From positions 1,178,001 through 1,242,000 of the forward strand of contig NZ_CP015992.1 of NCBI RefSeq assembly GCF_001708505.1: 64,000 nt of DNA. The letters are read 5' to 3'. This DNA comes from Pseudomonas sp. TCU-HL1. GTDB lineage: Bacteria > Pseudomonadota > Gammaproteobacteria > Pseudomonadales > Pseudomonadaceae. Below the pieces are notes generated by a model. It worked only from the letters and a program-made list of their open reading frames with translations, was not told the DNA's origin and did no database searches. Numbering within the stretch: position 1 is the stretch's first letter; each line of letters begins with the position of its first letter. This document shows positions 26,592 to 35,508 of the stretch, in pieces. The translations under genes and the position numbers were made by a program.

Positions 26592-27464
26592 GTGACTCTT
26601 TCCACCGCCAGCGGCAGCGCTCCCGGCACGCTTTATGTGGTCGCAACACCTATCGGCAACCTGGATGACATCAGTGTCAGGGCGCTTCGGGTGCTGAAGC
26701 ACGTTGCCCTGATCGCCGCGGAGGACACGCGGCACTCTGTGCGCCTGTTGCAGCATTTCGGCATCGAAACACCGCTTGCAGCCTGTCATGAACACAATGA
26801 GCGCGATCAGGGCGGGCGCTTCCTCTCGCGGCTGCAGGCGGGGGATGACGTGGCGCTGATTTCCGATGCCGGCACGCCGCTGATTTCCGATCCGGGATAT
26901 CACCTCGTTCGTCAGGCGCGTGCCGCTGGTATTGCGGTCGTGCCGGTGCCGGGCGCCTGTGCATTGATTGCAGCGCTGTCGGCTGCGGGATTGCCGTCGG
27001 ACCGTTTTATCTTCGAGGGCTTCCTGCCGGCCAAGGCTACTGCTCGTCGGGGACGCCTGGACGACATAAAGGAAGAGCCCCGCACACTCATCTTCTATGA
27101 GGCGCCACACCGATTGCTGGAGTCTCTCGAGGATATGCGCGGCGTTTTTGGCGGTGATCGGGCGGCAGTGCTGGCGCGCGAGTTGACCAAAACGTTCGAG
27201 ACCCTCAAGGGGGCGCCTCTGGATGAGTTGTGTGGATGGGTGGCGGCTGACGCCAACCAGCAGCGAGGTGAGTGTGTGGTGCTGGTGGGAGGTTGGCAGG
27301 CGCCGGAAGGCGAGGGTGCCCTGAGTGCGGACGCCTTGCGAGTGCTCGATCTGCTTCTGGGCGAAATGCCACTCAAGCGTGCTGCTGCGCTGGCGGCAGA
27401 GATCACGGGAGTGCGCAAGAACCTGCTCTATCAGGCGGCGCTCGAGCGCCAGGGTGATTCCTGA
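26592..27464 (+). CDS. rsmI: 16S rRNA (cytidine-1402 2'-O) methyltransferase
   Basis: A 290-residue enzyme of the tetrapyrrole-methylase fold. LYVVATPIGNLDDIS and ALISDAGTPLISDPGYHLV are family signatures, and FYEAPHRLLESLEDM is typical of RsmI. It methylates C1402 in the decoding centre, the base that rsmH (2 kb downstream) also modifies at N4. The start is a GTG at 26592 after GAGGTGCC; the open frame extends far upstream only as an antisense artefact of lpoA. A TACAAT at 26556-26561 is a likely -10. Confidence 0.95.
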   Translation: MTLSTASGSAPGTLYVVATPIGNLDDISVRALRVLKHVALIAAEDTRHSVRLLQHFGIETPLAACHEHNERDQGGRFLSRLQAGDDVALISDAGTPLISDPGYHLVRQARAAGIAVVPVPGACALIAALSAAGLPSDRFIFEGFLPAKATARRGRLDDIKEEPRTLIFYEAPHRLLESLEDMRGVFGGDRAAVLARELTKTFETLKGAPLDELCGWVAADANQQRGECVVLVGGWQAPEGEGALSADALRVLDLLLGEMPLKRAAALAAEITGVRKNLLYQAALERQGDS

Positions 27465-27466
27465 GC

Positions 27467-27495
27467 TTGTTCTTGAGGGCGCCTGCCGTTAACCT
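27467..27495 (+). promoter_or_regulatory. rnpB promoter
   Basis: TTGTTC (27467-27472), a 17-bp spacer and TAACCT (27490-27495) place transcription start at about 27502-27505, where the mature RNA begins. Confidence 0.6.
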
Positions 27496-27504
27496 TGTCG
27501 GCGG

Positions 27505-27858
27505 AGAGTCGATCGGACAGTCGCTGTCTCATATCGTTCGTCGGTATGGGAGGGAGGAAAGTCCGGGCTCCATAGGGCGGAGTGCCAGGTAACGCCTGGG
27601 AGGCGCAAGCCTACGGAAAGTGCCACAGAAAATAACCGCCTAAGCGCGCAAGCGCCGGTAAGGGTGAAAAGGTGCGGTAAGAGCGCACCGCGCGACTGGT
27701 AACAGTTCGTGGCTAGGCAAACCCCACTCGGAGCAAGACCAAATAGGAATCCATGGCGTGGCCCGCGTCGGATTCGGGTAGGTTGCTAAAGGCTGTCAGT
27801 GATGGCAGCCGTAGATGAATGACTGTCCTCGACAGAACCCGGCTTACAGATCGACTCT
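27505..27858 (+). ncRNA. rnpB: RNase P catalytic RNA
   Basis: About 354 nt of bacterial type A RNase P RNA. The 5' AGAGTCGATC and 3' GATCGACTCT ends pair as helix P1. Conserved core pieces are GAGGAAAGTCCGGGCTCC, GAAAATAACCGCC, GGTAAGGGTGAAAAGGTG, AGAGCGCACCG and the late AACCCGGCTTACAGATCG. It cleaves 5' leaders from tRNA precursors with the RnpA protein. The ends are set by P1 pairing and may be off by a base or two. Confidence 0.97.
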
Positions 27859-28077
27859 CTGCTTCTTCTCTTCCTTCCGCTTTAGCACTTCTGTGCTCTC
27901 TTCCCTTCGTCGAAATACCGAAAAGATCTTACTCTTAACAATTCACTTTAAGTTCGAAGTCCAGCTTCCTGTAAGTGTTGGATTTTGCTCCTTCTTTGCC
28001 CCCGGAAATCCGTCCAAAACCCTCCTAAACCCTCGCTAAATTGCCGTCCTGTAAGGAATTTTCCGCTTTTGCGCGCC

Positions 28078-28107
28078 TTGACGGTGGGGCTGGCGCATTT
28101 CTATAGT
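28078..28107 (+). promoter_or_regulatory. Promoter of the division/cell-wall cluster (Pmra)
   Basis: TTGACG (28078-28083), an 18-bp spacer and TATAGT (28102-28107) form a strong sigma-70 promoter 73 bp before mraZ, in the position expected of the mra promoter. Confidence 0.8.
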
Positions 28108-28116
28108 GTGCGGAAG

Positions 28117-28141
28117 TGGAGCGAAGTGGGTGGAAGTGGGA
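28117..28141 (+). promoter_or_regulatory. MraZ operator (three boxes)
   Basis: TGGAG (28117), TGGGT (28127) and TGGGA (28137) are spaced exactly 10 bp apart. MraZ binds direct TGGGN repeats separated by 5 bp just downstream of its own promoter, so the arrangement indicates autoregulation of the cluster. Confidence 0.8.
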
Positions 28142-28180
28142 TAAAGCGGCACGGAAAGCCAATCAAAGGGGAGCGCAGCC

Positions 28181-28636
28181 TTGTTTCGCGGAGCTAACGC
28201 CATCAGTCTCGACGCCAAGGGGCGACTCGCGATGCCAAGTCGGTATCGTGATGAGCTCGTTTCGCGTTGCGGTGGGCAGCTCATTGTGACAATCGACGCC
28301 GTCGACCCCTGTTTGACTGTCTACCCCCTGCCAGAATGGGAACTCATCGAAGCGAAGCTGCGTGAGCTGCCCTCCCTGCGCGAGGAAACTCGCCGCCTGC
28401 AACGTCTGCTGATCGGCAACGCCGTGGACCTCGAACTGGATAGCGCCGGTCGTTTTCTGGTTCCGCCGCGTCTGCGCGAACATGCCCGGCTGGATAAGCG
28501 GGCCATGCTGGTCGGCCAACTGAACAAATTTCAACTGTGGGATGAGGATGCCTGGAACGCGATTTCCGAGGCAGACCTCATGGCAATCAAACAACCTGGC
28601 GGTTTGCCGGATGAACTACGTGACCTGATCCTGTGA
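28181..28636 (+). CDS. mraZ: Transcriptional regulator MraZ
   Basis: A 151-residue protein with two AbrB-like swapped-hairpin domains, DAKGRLAMPSRYRDEL (residues 9-24) and DSAGRFLVPPRLREHA. It represses the division cluster and itself through the operator 40-65 bp upstream. The start is a TTG at 28181 after GGGGAG; the resulting LFRGANAISLDAKGR start (read as Met first) matches Pseudomonas MraZ. Its stop overlaps the GTG of rsmH. Confidence 0.95.
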   Translation: MFRGANAISLDAKGRLAMPSRYRDELVSRCGGQLIVTIDAVDPCLTVYPLPEWELIEAKLRELPSLREETRRLQRLLIGNAVDLELDSAGRFLVPPRLREHARLDKRAMLVGQLNKFQLWDEDAWNAISEADLMAIKQPGGLPDELRDLIL

Positions 28637-29580
28637 GCGCAACCAGCAGCTTCCGCCATATCACCGTACTGCTCGAAGAGGCTGTGGAGGGACTCGCCCT
28701 GCGCGCGGACGGCTGCTACCTGGACGGAACATTCGGGCGAGGCGGGCATAGCCGGCTCGTCCTGGAGCGGCTCGGGCCCGATGGCCGCTTGCTGGGGTTC
28801 GACAAAGACCCGCAAGCGATTGCGACGGGGCAAGCTCTGGCGGCCGATGACGGCCGCTTTGTCATTGTGCAACGCAGCTTTGCAGAGCTGGGCGAAGAAG
28901 TGCGCGCGCGCGGTCTGGAGGGCAAGGTGGACGGCGTGTTGCTCGACCTTGGCGTCTCGTCGCCTCAGCTGGACGACCCCGAGCGCGGCTTCAGTTTTCT
29001 CAATGACGGCCCGCTGGATATGCGCATGAACCCTGATCGTGGCCAGAGCGCCGCGCAGTGGATCGCCAGCGCCAGCGAGGAAGAAATCGCTAGGGTCTTC
29101 AAGGATTACGGCGAAGAGCGCTTCGCCAAGCGCATGGCGCGTGCCGTCGTGCAGCGCCGCACAGAAAAGCCCTTCGAGCGCACCGCCGATCTGGCTGCCG
29201 TGTTGACTGTTGCAAACCCGGCCTGGGAGAAGGGGAAGAATCCCGCGACCCGCGCTTTCCAGGGCATCCGCATCCACGTCAACAACGAGCTGGGGGACCT
29301 GGAGCAGGGGCTCGACGCTGCGCTTGATTCCCTGGCCGTTGGCGGCCGCCTGGTGGTGATCAGCTTCCACTCCCTGGAAGACCGCATCGTCAAGCAGTTC
29401 ATGCGCAAGCACGCCAAGGGCGAGGCCGACAAGCTGCCGCGCGACCTTCCGGTGCGCCAGGCCGTCTTCGAGCCACGCCTGAAGTTGCTTGGCAAGCCAC
29501 AGTACGCGTCGGACGCGGAGCTCAAGGCCAACCCGCGTTCGCGCAGTGCCGTCATGCGCGTGGCGGAGAAGGTGCGATGA
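28633..29580 (+). CDS. rsmH: 16S rRNA (cytosine-1402 N4) methyltransferase
   Basis: A 315-residue SAM-dependent methylase: DGTFGRGGHSRLVLERLG (SAM motif, residues 32-49), DGVLLDLGVSSPQLDDPERGFSF in parts, and VISFHSLEDRIVKQFM. It adds the N4 methyl group at C1402 of 16S rRNA. The GTG start overlaps the mraZ stop by 4 bp and its own stop overlaps ftsL by 4 bp, so translation is coupled through the cluster. Confidence 0.97.
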   Translation: MSATSSFRHITVLLEEAVEGLALRADGCYLDGTFGRGGHSRLVLERLGPDGRLLGFDKDPQAIATGQALAADDGRFVIVQRSFAELGEEVRARGLEGKVDGVLLDLGVSSPQLDDPERGFSFLNDGPLDMRMNPDRGQSAAQWIASASEEEIARVFKDYGEERFAKRMARAVVQRRTEKPFERTADLAAVLTVANPAWEKGKNPATRAFQGIRIHVNNELGDLEQGLDAALDSLAVGGRLVVISFHSLEDRIVKQFMRKHAKGEADKLPRDLPVRQAVFEPRLKLLGKPQYASDAELKANPRSRSAVMRVAEKVR

Positions 29581-29870
29581 GTCGCCTCTACGCCAAACCC
29601 CTTCCCGGCGGCAGCCTGCTGATGCTGTTGCTGTTCGCCGCTGTATTGTTGTCGGCCATCGCGGTGTCCTATAGCGCGCACTGGAACCGCAAGCTGCTCA
29701 ATGAGCTCTACGCGGAACTCAGCGTACGCGACAAGGCTCAGGCCGAGTGGGGTCGCCTGGTGCTCGAGCAAAGCACCTGGACCGCTCACAACCGCATCGA
29801 GTCGCTGGCGAGCGAACAGCTCCGGATGCGTATCCCCGATCCGACTGAAATACGGATGGTGGCGCCATGA
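29577..29870 (+). CDS. ftsL: Cell division protein FtsL
   Basis: A 97-residue bitopic membrane protein with one membrane helix (residues 13-34, LLMLLLFAAVLLSAIAVSYS in parts) and a periplasmic coiled coil (about 38-80). FtsL pairs with FtsB and FtsQ and signals to the FtsWI synthase. The ATG overlaps the rsmH stop (ATGA) and ftsI starts before its own stop. Confidence 0.94.
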   Translation: MSRLYAKPLPGGSLLMLLLFAAVLLSAIAVSYSAHWNRKLLNELYAELSVRDKAQAEWGRLVLEQSTWTAHNRIESLASEQLRMRIPDPTEIRMVAP

Positions 29871-31597
29871 TGAAGCTCGAAGGCGCTCTCTTCCCCTGGC
29901 GCTTCCGGGTTGTACTGGGTTTGCTTGCCATCATGGTCGGCGCCATTTCCTGGCGAATCGTCGACCTGCATGTGATCGACCGTGACTTCCTCAAGGCCCA
30001 TGGCGATGCGCGCAGCGTGCGCCATATCCCGATCCCGGCTCACCGCGGCCTGATCACCGACCGCAATGGCGAGCCCCTGGCCGTCAGTACCCCGGTGACC
30101 ACGCTCTGGGCCAACCCCAAGGATCTGATGGGCCTGCGCGACCAGTGGGCTCGAATCGCCCAGGTGCTGGGGCAGGATCCGAAGGTCTTCGCCCAGCGAA
30201 TCGAGCAGAACGCCAATCGCGAGTTCATGTACCTGGTGCGCGGCCTGACCCCGGAACAGGGGCAGGCGATCCTCGCCAACAAGCTGCCGGGTGTGTATGG
30301 CATCGAGGAGTTCCGTCGTTTCTACCCGGCCGGCGAAGTGACCGCCCATATGGTGGGCTTCACCGATGTCGATGACCGTGGTCGTGAGGGCGTCGAGCTC
30401 TCCTTTGATGAGTGGCTGGCCGGTGTGCCCGGCAAGCGTCAGGTGCTCAAGGATCGCCGCGGCCGTCTGATCAAGGATGTACAAGTCGCCCGCAACGCCA
30501 AGCCGGGCAAGACACTCGCACTGTCCGTCGACCTGCGCCTGCAATACCTGGCCCACCGGGAGCTGCGCAATGCCCTGGTGGAAAACGGAGCCAAGGCTGG
30601 CAGCCTGGTGATCGTGGACGTGAAAACTGGCGAAGTGCTGGCCATGGCCAACCAGCCCACCTACAACCCGAACAACCGCCGCAGCCTGCAACCGGCAGCC
30701 ATGCGCAACCGGGCGATGATCGACGTGTTCGAGCCCGGCTCTACGGTCAAACCGTTCTCCATGAGCGCTGCGCTGGAAAGTGGACGCTGGAAACCTACCG
30801 ATACGGTGGATGTCTATCCCGGCACCCTGCAGATCGGCCGCTATACCATTCGTGACGTTTCGCGCGCCACCGGTGCTCTGGACCTCACCGGCATCCTGAT
30901 CAAGTCGAGCAACGTCGGCATCAGTAAGATCGCCTTCGACATCGGCGCGGAGTCCATCTATCGAGTGATGCAGCAGGTGGGCCTGGGGCAGGACACCGGC
31001 CTCGGTTTCCCCGGCGAGCGCGTCGGCAATTTGCCCAACCACCGCAAGTGGCCCAAGGCCGAGACCGCGACCCTGGCCTACGGCTATGGACTTTCGGTGA
31101 CGGCCATCCAGCTGGCCCACGCCTATTCGGTCATCGCCAACAACGGCAAGAGCGTTCCGCTGTCCCTGACCCGTACCGACAGTCAGGTCGATGGCGTGCA
31201 GGTGATCGACGAGCAGGTCGCCAAGACCCTCCAGGGCATGCTCCAGCAAGTCGTCGAGGCGCCGGGCGGTGTGTTCCGTGCCCAGGTGCCGGGTTACCAC
31301 GTGTCCGGCAAGAGTGGTACGGCACGTAAGGCGAGTGTAGGAACCAAGGGGTACACCCAGAACGCCTATCGCTCGCTGTTTGCAGGCTTCGCCCCGTCCA
31401 CCAACCCGAGAATCGCGATGGTGGTAGTGATCGACGAACCCAGCAAGGCGGGTTATTTCGGCGGCCTGGTTTCGGCCCCGGTCTTTGGCAAGGTCATGGC
31501 CGGTGCGCTGCGACTGATGAACGTCGTGCCGGACAACCTGCCCACCGAGGAACAACAGACCGCGAACGCGGCCAACGGCAAAGGAGGGCGGATCTGA
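29867..31597 (+). CDS. ftsI: Peptidoglycan D,D-transpeptidase FtsI (PBP3)
   Basis: A 576-residue class B penicillin-binding protein that crosslinks septal peptidoglycan. It has a membrane anchor at residues 13-32, a pedestal domain with RGLITDRNGEPLAVS, and a transpeptidase domain whose active-site motifs are Ser292-T-V-Lys295, Ser347-Ser348-Asn349 and Lys482-Ser483-Gly484. It is the main target of aztreonam and other antipseudomonal beta-lactams. Two consecutive ATG codons start the frame; the first overlaps ftsL. Confidence 0.98.
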   Translation: MMKLEGALFPWRFRVVLGLLAIMVGAISWRIVDLHVIDRDFLKAHGDARSVRHIPIPAHRGLITDRNGEPLAVSTPVTTLWANPKDLMGLRDQWARIAQVLGQDPKVFAQRIEQNANREFMYLVRGLTPEQGQAILANKLPGVYGIEEFRRFYPAGEVTAHMVGFTDVDDRGREGVELSFDEWLAGVPGKRQVLKDRRGRLIKDVQVARNAKPGKTLALSVDLRLQYLAHRELRNALVENGAKAGSLVIVDVKTGEVLAMANQPTYNPNNRRSLQPAAMRNRAMIDVFEPGSTVKPFSMSAALESGRWKPTDTVDVYPGTLQIGRYTIRDVSRATGALDLTGILIKSSNVGISKIAFDIGAESIYRVMQQVGLGQDTGLGFPGERVGNLPNHRKWPKAETATLAYGYGLSVTAIQLAHAYSVIANNGKSVPLSLTRTDSQVDGVQVIDEQVAKTLQGMLQQVVEAPGGVFRAQVPGYHVSGKSGTARKASVGTKGYTQNAYRSLFAGFAPSTNPRIAMVVVIDEPSKAGYFGGLVSAPVFGKVMAGALRLMNVVPDNLPTEEQQTANAANGKGGRI

Positions 31598-33060
31598 TGC
31601 CCATGCCACTGAACCAGCTACTGCCCCAGGCGCAAGGCGCCACCTTGATTCGTGAACTGACCCTGGACAGTCGCAAGGTGCGTCCGGGCGACTTGTTCCT
31701 GGCCGTGCCCGGTGCCCAGCACGACGGCCGTGCACACATCGCTGACGCCGTCTCTCGTGGCGCCGTCGCTGTGGCTTATGAGTCGACCAATGCCCAGGTG
31801 ACTGAAGTCGTGGGTGCCGAACTGATCCCGATCAAGGGGTTGGCCGGCCAACTGTCGGCAATTGCGGGCCGTTTCTACGGTGAGCCGAGTCGCGCGCTGC
31901 GCCTGGTGGGGGTCACCGGTACCAATGGCAAGACCAGTGTCAGCCAGCTGCTGGCTCAGGCGCTTGACCAGTTGGGCGAGCGTTGCGGGATTGTCGGCAC
32001 CCTGGGGACCGGCTTCTGTGGCGAGTTGGAAAGCGGTCGCCATACCACGCCTGATCCCCTGGCCGTGCAGGCCACCCTGGCGAATCTGAAGCAGGCTGGT
32101 GCCCGCGCCGTAGCCATGGAAGTGTCCTCCCACGGCCTTGAGCAGGGCCGTGTTGCCGCGCTGGATTTCGATGTTGCGGTGTTTACCAATCTGTCTCGCG
32201 ACCACCTGGACTTCCACGGTTCCATGGAGGCCTACGCAGTGGCCAAGGCCAAGCTGTTCAGCTGGCCCAACCTGCGCGCGCGGGTGATCAATCTCGATGA
32301 CGAGCTCGGTCGCCAACTGGCTGCTGAGCAGCGCGAGTCCCGCCTTTTCAGTTACAGCCTGGAAGACGCCGACGCATTCCTTTACTGCCGTGAAGCCCGG
32401 TTCGATGATCACGGAGTACGTGCCCAACTGGTCACTCCGCAAGGCGAAGGCCTGCTGCGTAGCCCGCTGCTGGGCCGATTCAACCTGAGCAACCTGTTGG
32501 CCGTGGTCGGTGCGCTGCTGGCCATGGACTATCCGCTGGATGAAGTGCTGCATGTCCTGCCGTCGCTGCAAGGCCCGGTCGGCCGCATGCAGCGCCTGGG
32601 CGGCGGCGAGAAGCCCCTGGTGGTGGTGGACTATGCCCACACGCCGGACGCGCTGGAGAAAGTCCTGCAGGCATTGCGTCCCCATGTCACCGGTCGCCTC
32701 CTCTGCCTGTTCGGCTGTGGTGGTGACCGGGATCGCGGCAAGCGTCCGCTGATGGCCGCGGTTGCCGAGCGCCTGGCGGATCGCGTCCTGGTAACCGATG
32801 ACAACCCGCGCAGTGAAGACCCGGCGCAGATCTTCGCCGATATCCGTACGGGTTTCGACGTGGCGGACAACGCGGAGTTCGTCGCGGGCCGCGGCCTGGC
32901 CATCGCCCAACTGATCAGTTCCGCTGCTGCTGCTGATGTAGTGCTGCTGGCTGGCAAAGGCCATGAGGATTACCAGGAAATCGCTGGCGAGCGCCATCCC
33001 TTCTCGGATCTGGATGAAGCGGCCAAGGCGCTGGATGCCTGGGAGGTGCCCCATGCTTAA
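31597..33060 (+). CDS. murE: UDP-MurNAc-L-Ala-D-Glu:meso-diaminopimelate ligase
   Basis: A 487-residue Mur ligase. The ATP site is GTNGKTS (108-114). The DDNPR motif (401-405) selects meso-diaminopimelate, which shows a Gram-negative type stem peptide. It adds the third residue to the peptidoglycan precursor in the cytoplasm. The ATG shares a base with the ftsI stop; the 3' end overlaps murF by 8 bp. Confidence 0.98.
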   Translation: MPMPLNQLLPQAQGATLIRELTLDSRKVRPGDLFLAVPGAQHDGRAHIADAVSRGAVAVAYESTNAQVTEVVGAELIPIKGLAGQLSAIAGRFYGEPSRALRLVGVTGTNGKTSVSQLLAQALDQLGERCGIVGTLGTGFCGELESGRHTTPDPLAVQATLANLKQAGARAVAMEVSSHGLEQGRVAALDFDVAVFTNLSRDHLDFHGSMEAYAVAKAKLFSWPNLRARVINLDDELGRQLAAEQRESRLFSYSLEDADAFLYCREARFDDHGVRAQLVTPQGEGLLRSPLLGRFNLSNLLAVVGALLAMDYPLDEVLHVLPSLQGPVGRMQRLGGGEKPLVVVDYAHTPDALEKVLQALRPHVTGRLLCLFGCGGDRDRGKRPLMAAVAERLADRVLVTDDNPRSEDPAQIFADIRTGFDVADNAEFVAGRGLAIAQLISSAAAADVVLLAGKGHEDYQEIAGERHPFSDLDEAAKALDAWEVPHA

Positions 33061-34417
33061 GCCGTTCCGCCTGTCCGAACTCCTCGGGCCGCTGCAGGCC
33101 GAGCTGGTGGGAGCCGACGTCAGCTTCACCGGCGTCTCCAGTGACAGCCGCAAGATTGAGGTCGGGCAACTGTTCGTTGCCCTCGTCGGCCCGCGTTTCG
33201 ATGGTCATGACTACCTGGCCGATGTGGCTGCGAAGGGCGCAGTGGCCGCTCTGGTGCAGCGCAAAGTCGCCAATGCCCCGATTCCGCAGTTGCTGGTGGG
33301 CGACACCCGCGAAGGCCTCGGCCGTCTGGGGGCCTACAATCGTGACGGTTTCACCGGCCGGGTAGCGGCAGTCACCGGGTCCAGCGGCAAGACCACGGTC
33401 AAGGAAATGCTTGCCAGCATCCTGCGCACCCAGGGCAGTGTCCTGGCTACCCGTGGCAACCTGAACAACGACCTCGGTGTCCCGCTGACTCTGCTGGAGC
33501 TGGGGGCCGAACACGACAGCGCGGTGATCGAGCTGGGCGCCTCGCGCGTTGGCGAGATTCTTTACACCGTTGGCCTTACCCGGCCCCAGGTCGCCATCGT
33601 CAACAACGCCGGGACTGCCCACGTGGGCGAGTTCGGCGGTCCGGAAAAGATCGTCGAAGCCAAGGGTGAAATTCTCGAAGGCCTGACCGCTGATGGTGTG
33701 GCCGTGCTGAATCGGGACGATCGCGCCTACTCCACCTGGTACACCCGTGCCGCTGGCCGCAAGGTGCTGAGCTTTGCCGTGGCGGATACCGGCGCAGACC
33801 TGCGTGCCGAGAACTTGACCCGCGATGCCCGTGGTTGCATGGCTTTCCACCTCCTCGGTGTTGCCGGCGAAGCGGACATTCAGCTCAACCTGTTGGGGGC
33901 GCACAACGTCGCCAATGCCCTGGCCGCCGCCGCCGCCGCGCATGCCCTGGGCGTGCCGCTGGTCGGGATCAAGACCGGTCTGGAGAACCTGCAGCCTGTC
34001 AAAGGCCGCGCCGTAGCGCAGCTCGCCACCAGCGGCATGCGCGTGATCGACGACAGCTACAACGCCAACCCCGCGTCGATGCTCGCCGCCGTTGATATAC
34101 TCGCCGGCTTTTCCGGTCGCACCATCCTGGTGCTCGGGGATATGGGCGAACTTGGCGAATGGGCCGAGCAAGGCCACCGCGATGTCGGTGAATACGCGCG
34201 CGGAAAAGTCAGTGCGCTGTATGCCGTCGGTCCGCTGATGGCCTATGCAGTCACTGCCTTCGGTGACCAGGGTCGCCACTTCGCTGATCAGGCCAGCCTG
34301 CTTCAGGCACTGACCAGCGAGCAGGACAAAAACACCACAATTCTGATCAAAGGCTCCCGCAGCGCGGCGATGGACAAAATCGTCGCGGCGTTCTGCGGGA
34401 CGGGGGAGGCTCACTAA
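33053..34417 (+). CDS. murF: UDP-MurNAc-tripeptide:D-Ala-D-Ala ligase
   Basis: A 454-residue Mur ligase with ATP site GSSGKTT (about 107-113) and the DDSYNANPASM segment typical of MurF. It adds D-Ala-D-Ala, giving the pentapeptide on which FtsI later acts. The ATG at 33053 lies within the murE end (MLKPFRLSELLGPL matches the family); the longer open frame upstream overlaps murE and is not used. Confidence 0.97.
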   Translation: MLKPFRLSELLGPLQAELVGADVSFTGVSSDSRKIEVGQLFVALVGPRFDGHDYLADVAAKGAVAALVQRKVANAPIPQLLVGDTREGLGRLGAYNRDGFTGRVAAVTGSSGKTTVKEMLASILRTQGSVLATRGNLNNDLGVPLTLLELGAEHDSAVIELGASRVGEILYTVGLTRPQVAIVNNAGTAHVGEFGGPEKIVEAKGEILEGLTADGVAVLNRDDRAYSTWYTRAAGRKVLSFAVADTGADLRAENLTRDARGCMAFHLLGVAGEADIQLNLLGAHNVANALAAAAAAHALGVPLVGIKTGLENLQPVKGRAVAQLATSGMRVIDDSYNANPASMLAAVDILAGFSGRTILVLGDMGELGEWAEQGHRDVGEYARGKVSALYAVGPLMAYAVTAFGDQGRHFADQASLLQALTSEQDKNTTILIKGSRSAAMDKIVAAFCGTGEAH

Positions 34418-34419
34418 TC

Positions 34420-35502
34420 ATGCTGCTGCTGCTCGCTGAGTACCTGCAACAGTTCTATAAAGGGTTCGGCGTATTCCAGTACCTGACCCTGCGCGGGATT
34501 CTCGGCGTCCTGACAGCGCTGTCGCTGTCGCTCTGGCTGGGGCCCTGGATGATCCGCACCCTGCAGATCCGCCAGATTGGCCAGGCTGTGCGTAACGATG
34601 GCCCGCAATCGCACCTGTCGAAATCCGGTACGCCGACCATGGGTGGCGCGCTGATCCTGACCGCCATCGCTATCAGCACCCTGCTCTGGGCCGACCTGTC
34701 CAACCGCTATGTCTGGGTTGTGCTGGCCGTGACGCTCGCCTTCGGCGCAATCGGCTGGGTGGATGACTACCGCAAGGTGATCGAGAAGAACTCCCGCGGC
34801 CTGCCGAGCCGCTGGAAGTACTTCTGGCAGTCTGTATTCGGCGTCGCCGCTGCGATCTTCCTTTATATGACTGCCAGCACACCGGCCGAGACCACCCTGA
34901 TCCTGCCGCTGGTGAAGAACATCGAGATCCCGCTGGGTATCGGCTTCGTGGTGCTGACCTACTTCGTGATCGTCGGCTCCAGCAATGCGGTGAACCTGAC
35001 CGATGGTCTTGACGGCCTGGCCATCATGCCCACCGTCATGGTCGGCGGTGCTCTGGGGATCTTCTGCTACCTGTCGGGCAACATCAAATTCGCCGAGTAC
35101 CTGCTGATTCCCTATGTGCCGGGCTCGGGCGAACTGATTGTGTTCTGCGCGGCGCTGGTCGGCGCGGGGCTTGGTTTCCTCTGGTTCAACACTTACCCGG
35201 CCCAGGTATTCATGGGCGACGTTGGCGCGCTGGCCCTGGGCGCGGCGCTGGGCACCATCGCCGTGATCGTGCGCCAGGAAGTGGTGCTGTTCATCATGGG
35301 CGGCGTGTTCGTCATGGAAACCCTTTCGGTGATGATCCAGGTCGCCTCCTTCAAGCTGACCGGTCGTCGTGTGTTCCGCATGGCCCCTATCCACCACCAT
35401 TTTGAGCTGAAAGGCTGGCCCGAACCCCGGGTCATCGTACGGTTCTGGATCATCACTGTGATTTTGGTGCTGATCGGTCTGGCCACCCTGAAACTGAGGT
35501 AA
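34420..35502 (+). CDS. mraY: Phospho-MurNAc-pentapeptide transferase
   Basis: A 360-residue enzyme with ten membrane helices that links the precursor to undecaprenyl phosphate, making lipid I on the inner face of the membrane. Signatures are SKSGTPTMGGALIL, WVDDYRKVIEKNSRGL, NLTDGLDGLA with the Mg-binding aspartates, and IHHHFELKGW. It starts 2 bp after murF and ends 6 bp before murD. Confidence 0.98.
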   Translation: MLLLLAEYLQQFYKGFGVFQYLTLRGILGVLTALSLSLWLGPWMIRTLQIRQIGQAVRNDGPQSHLSKSGTPTMGGALILTAIAISTLLWADLSNRYVWVVLAVTLAFGAIGWVDDYRKVIEKNSRGLPSRWKYFWQSVFGVAAAIFLYMTASTPAETTLILPLVKNIEIPLGIGFVVLTYFVIVGSSNAVNLTDGLDGLAIMPTVMVGGALGIFCYLSGNIKFAEYLLIPYVPGSGELIVFCAALVGAGLGFLWFNTYPAQVFMGDVGALALGAALGTIAVIVRQEVVLFIMGGVFVMETLSVMIQVASFKLTGRRVFRMAPIHHHFELKGWPEPRVIVRFWIITVILVLIGLATLKLR

Positions 35503-35508
35503 TCGAGC

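Larger units (their letters stand above)
27859..28180 (+). other. rnpB-mraZ intergenic region (322 bp)
   Basis: There is no convincing gene here. The first 170 bp are pyrimidine-rich and AT-richer than the rest of the window, and no clear hairpin terminator for rnpB is visible. The last 100 bp carry the division-cluster promoter and the MraZ operator, listed separately. Confidence 0.8.
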
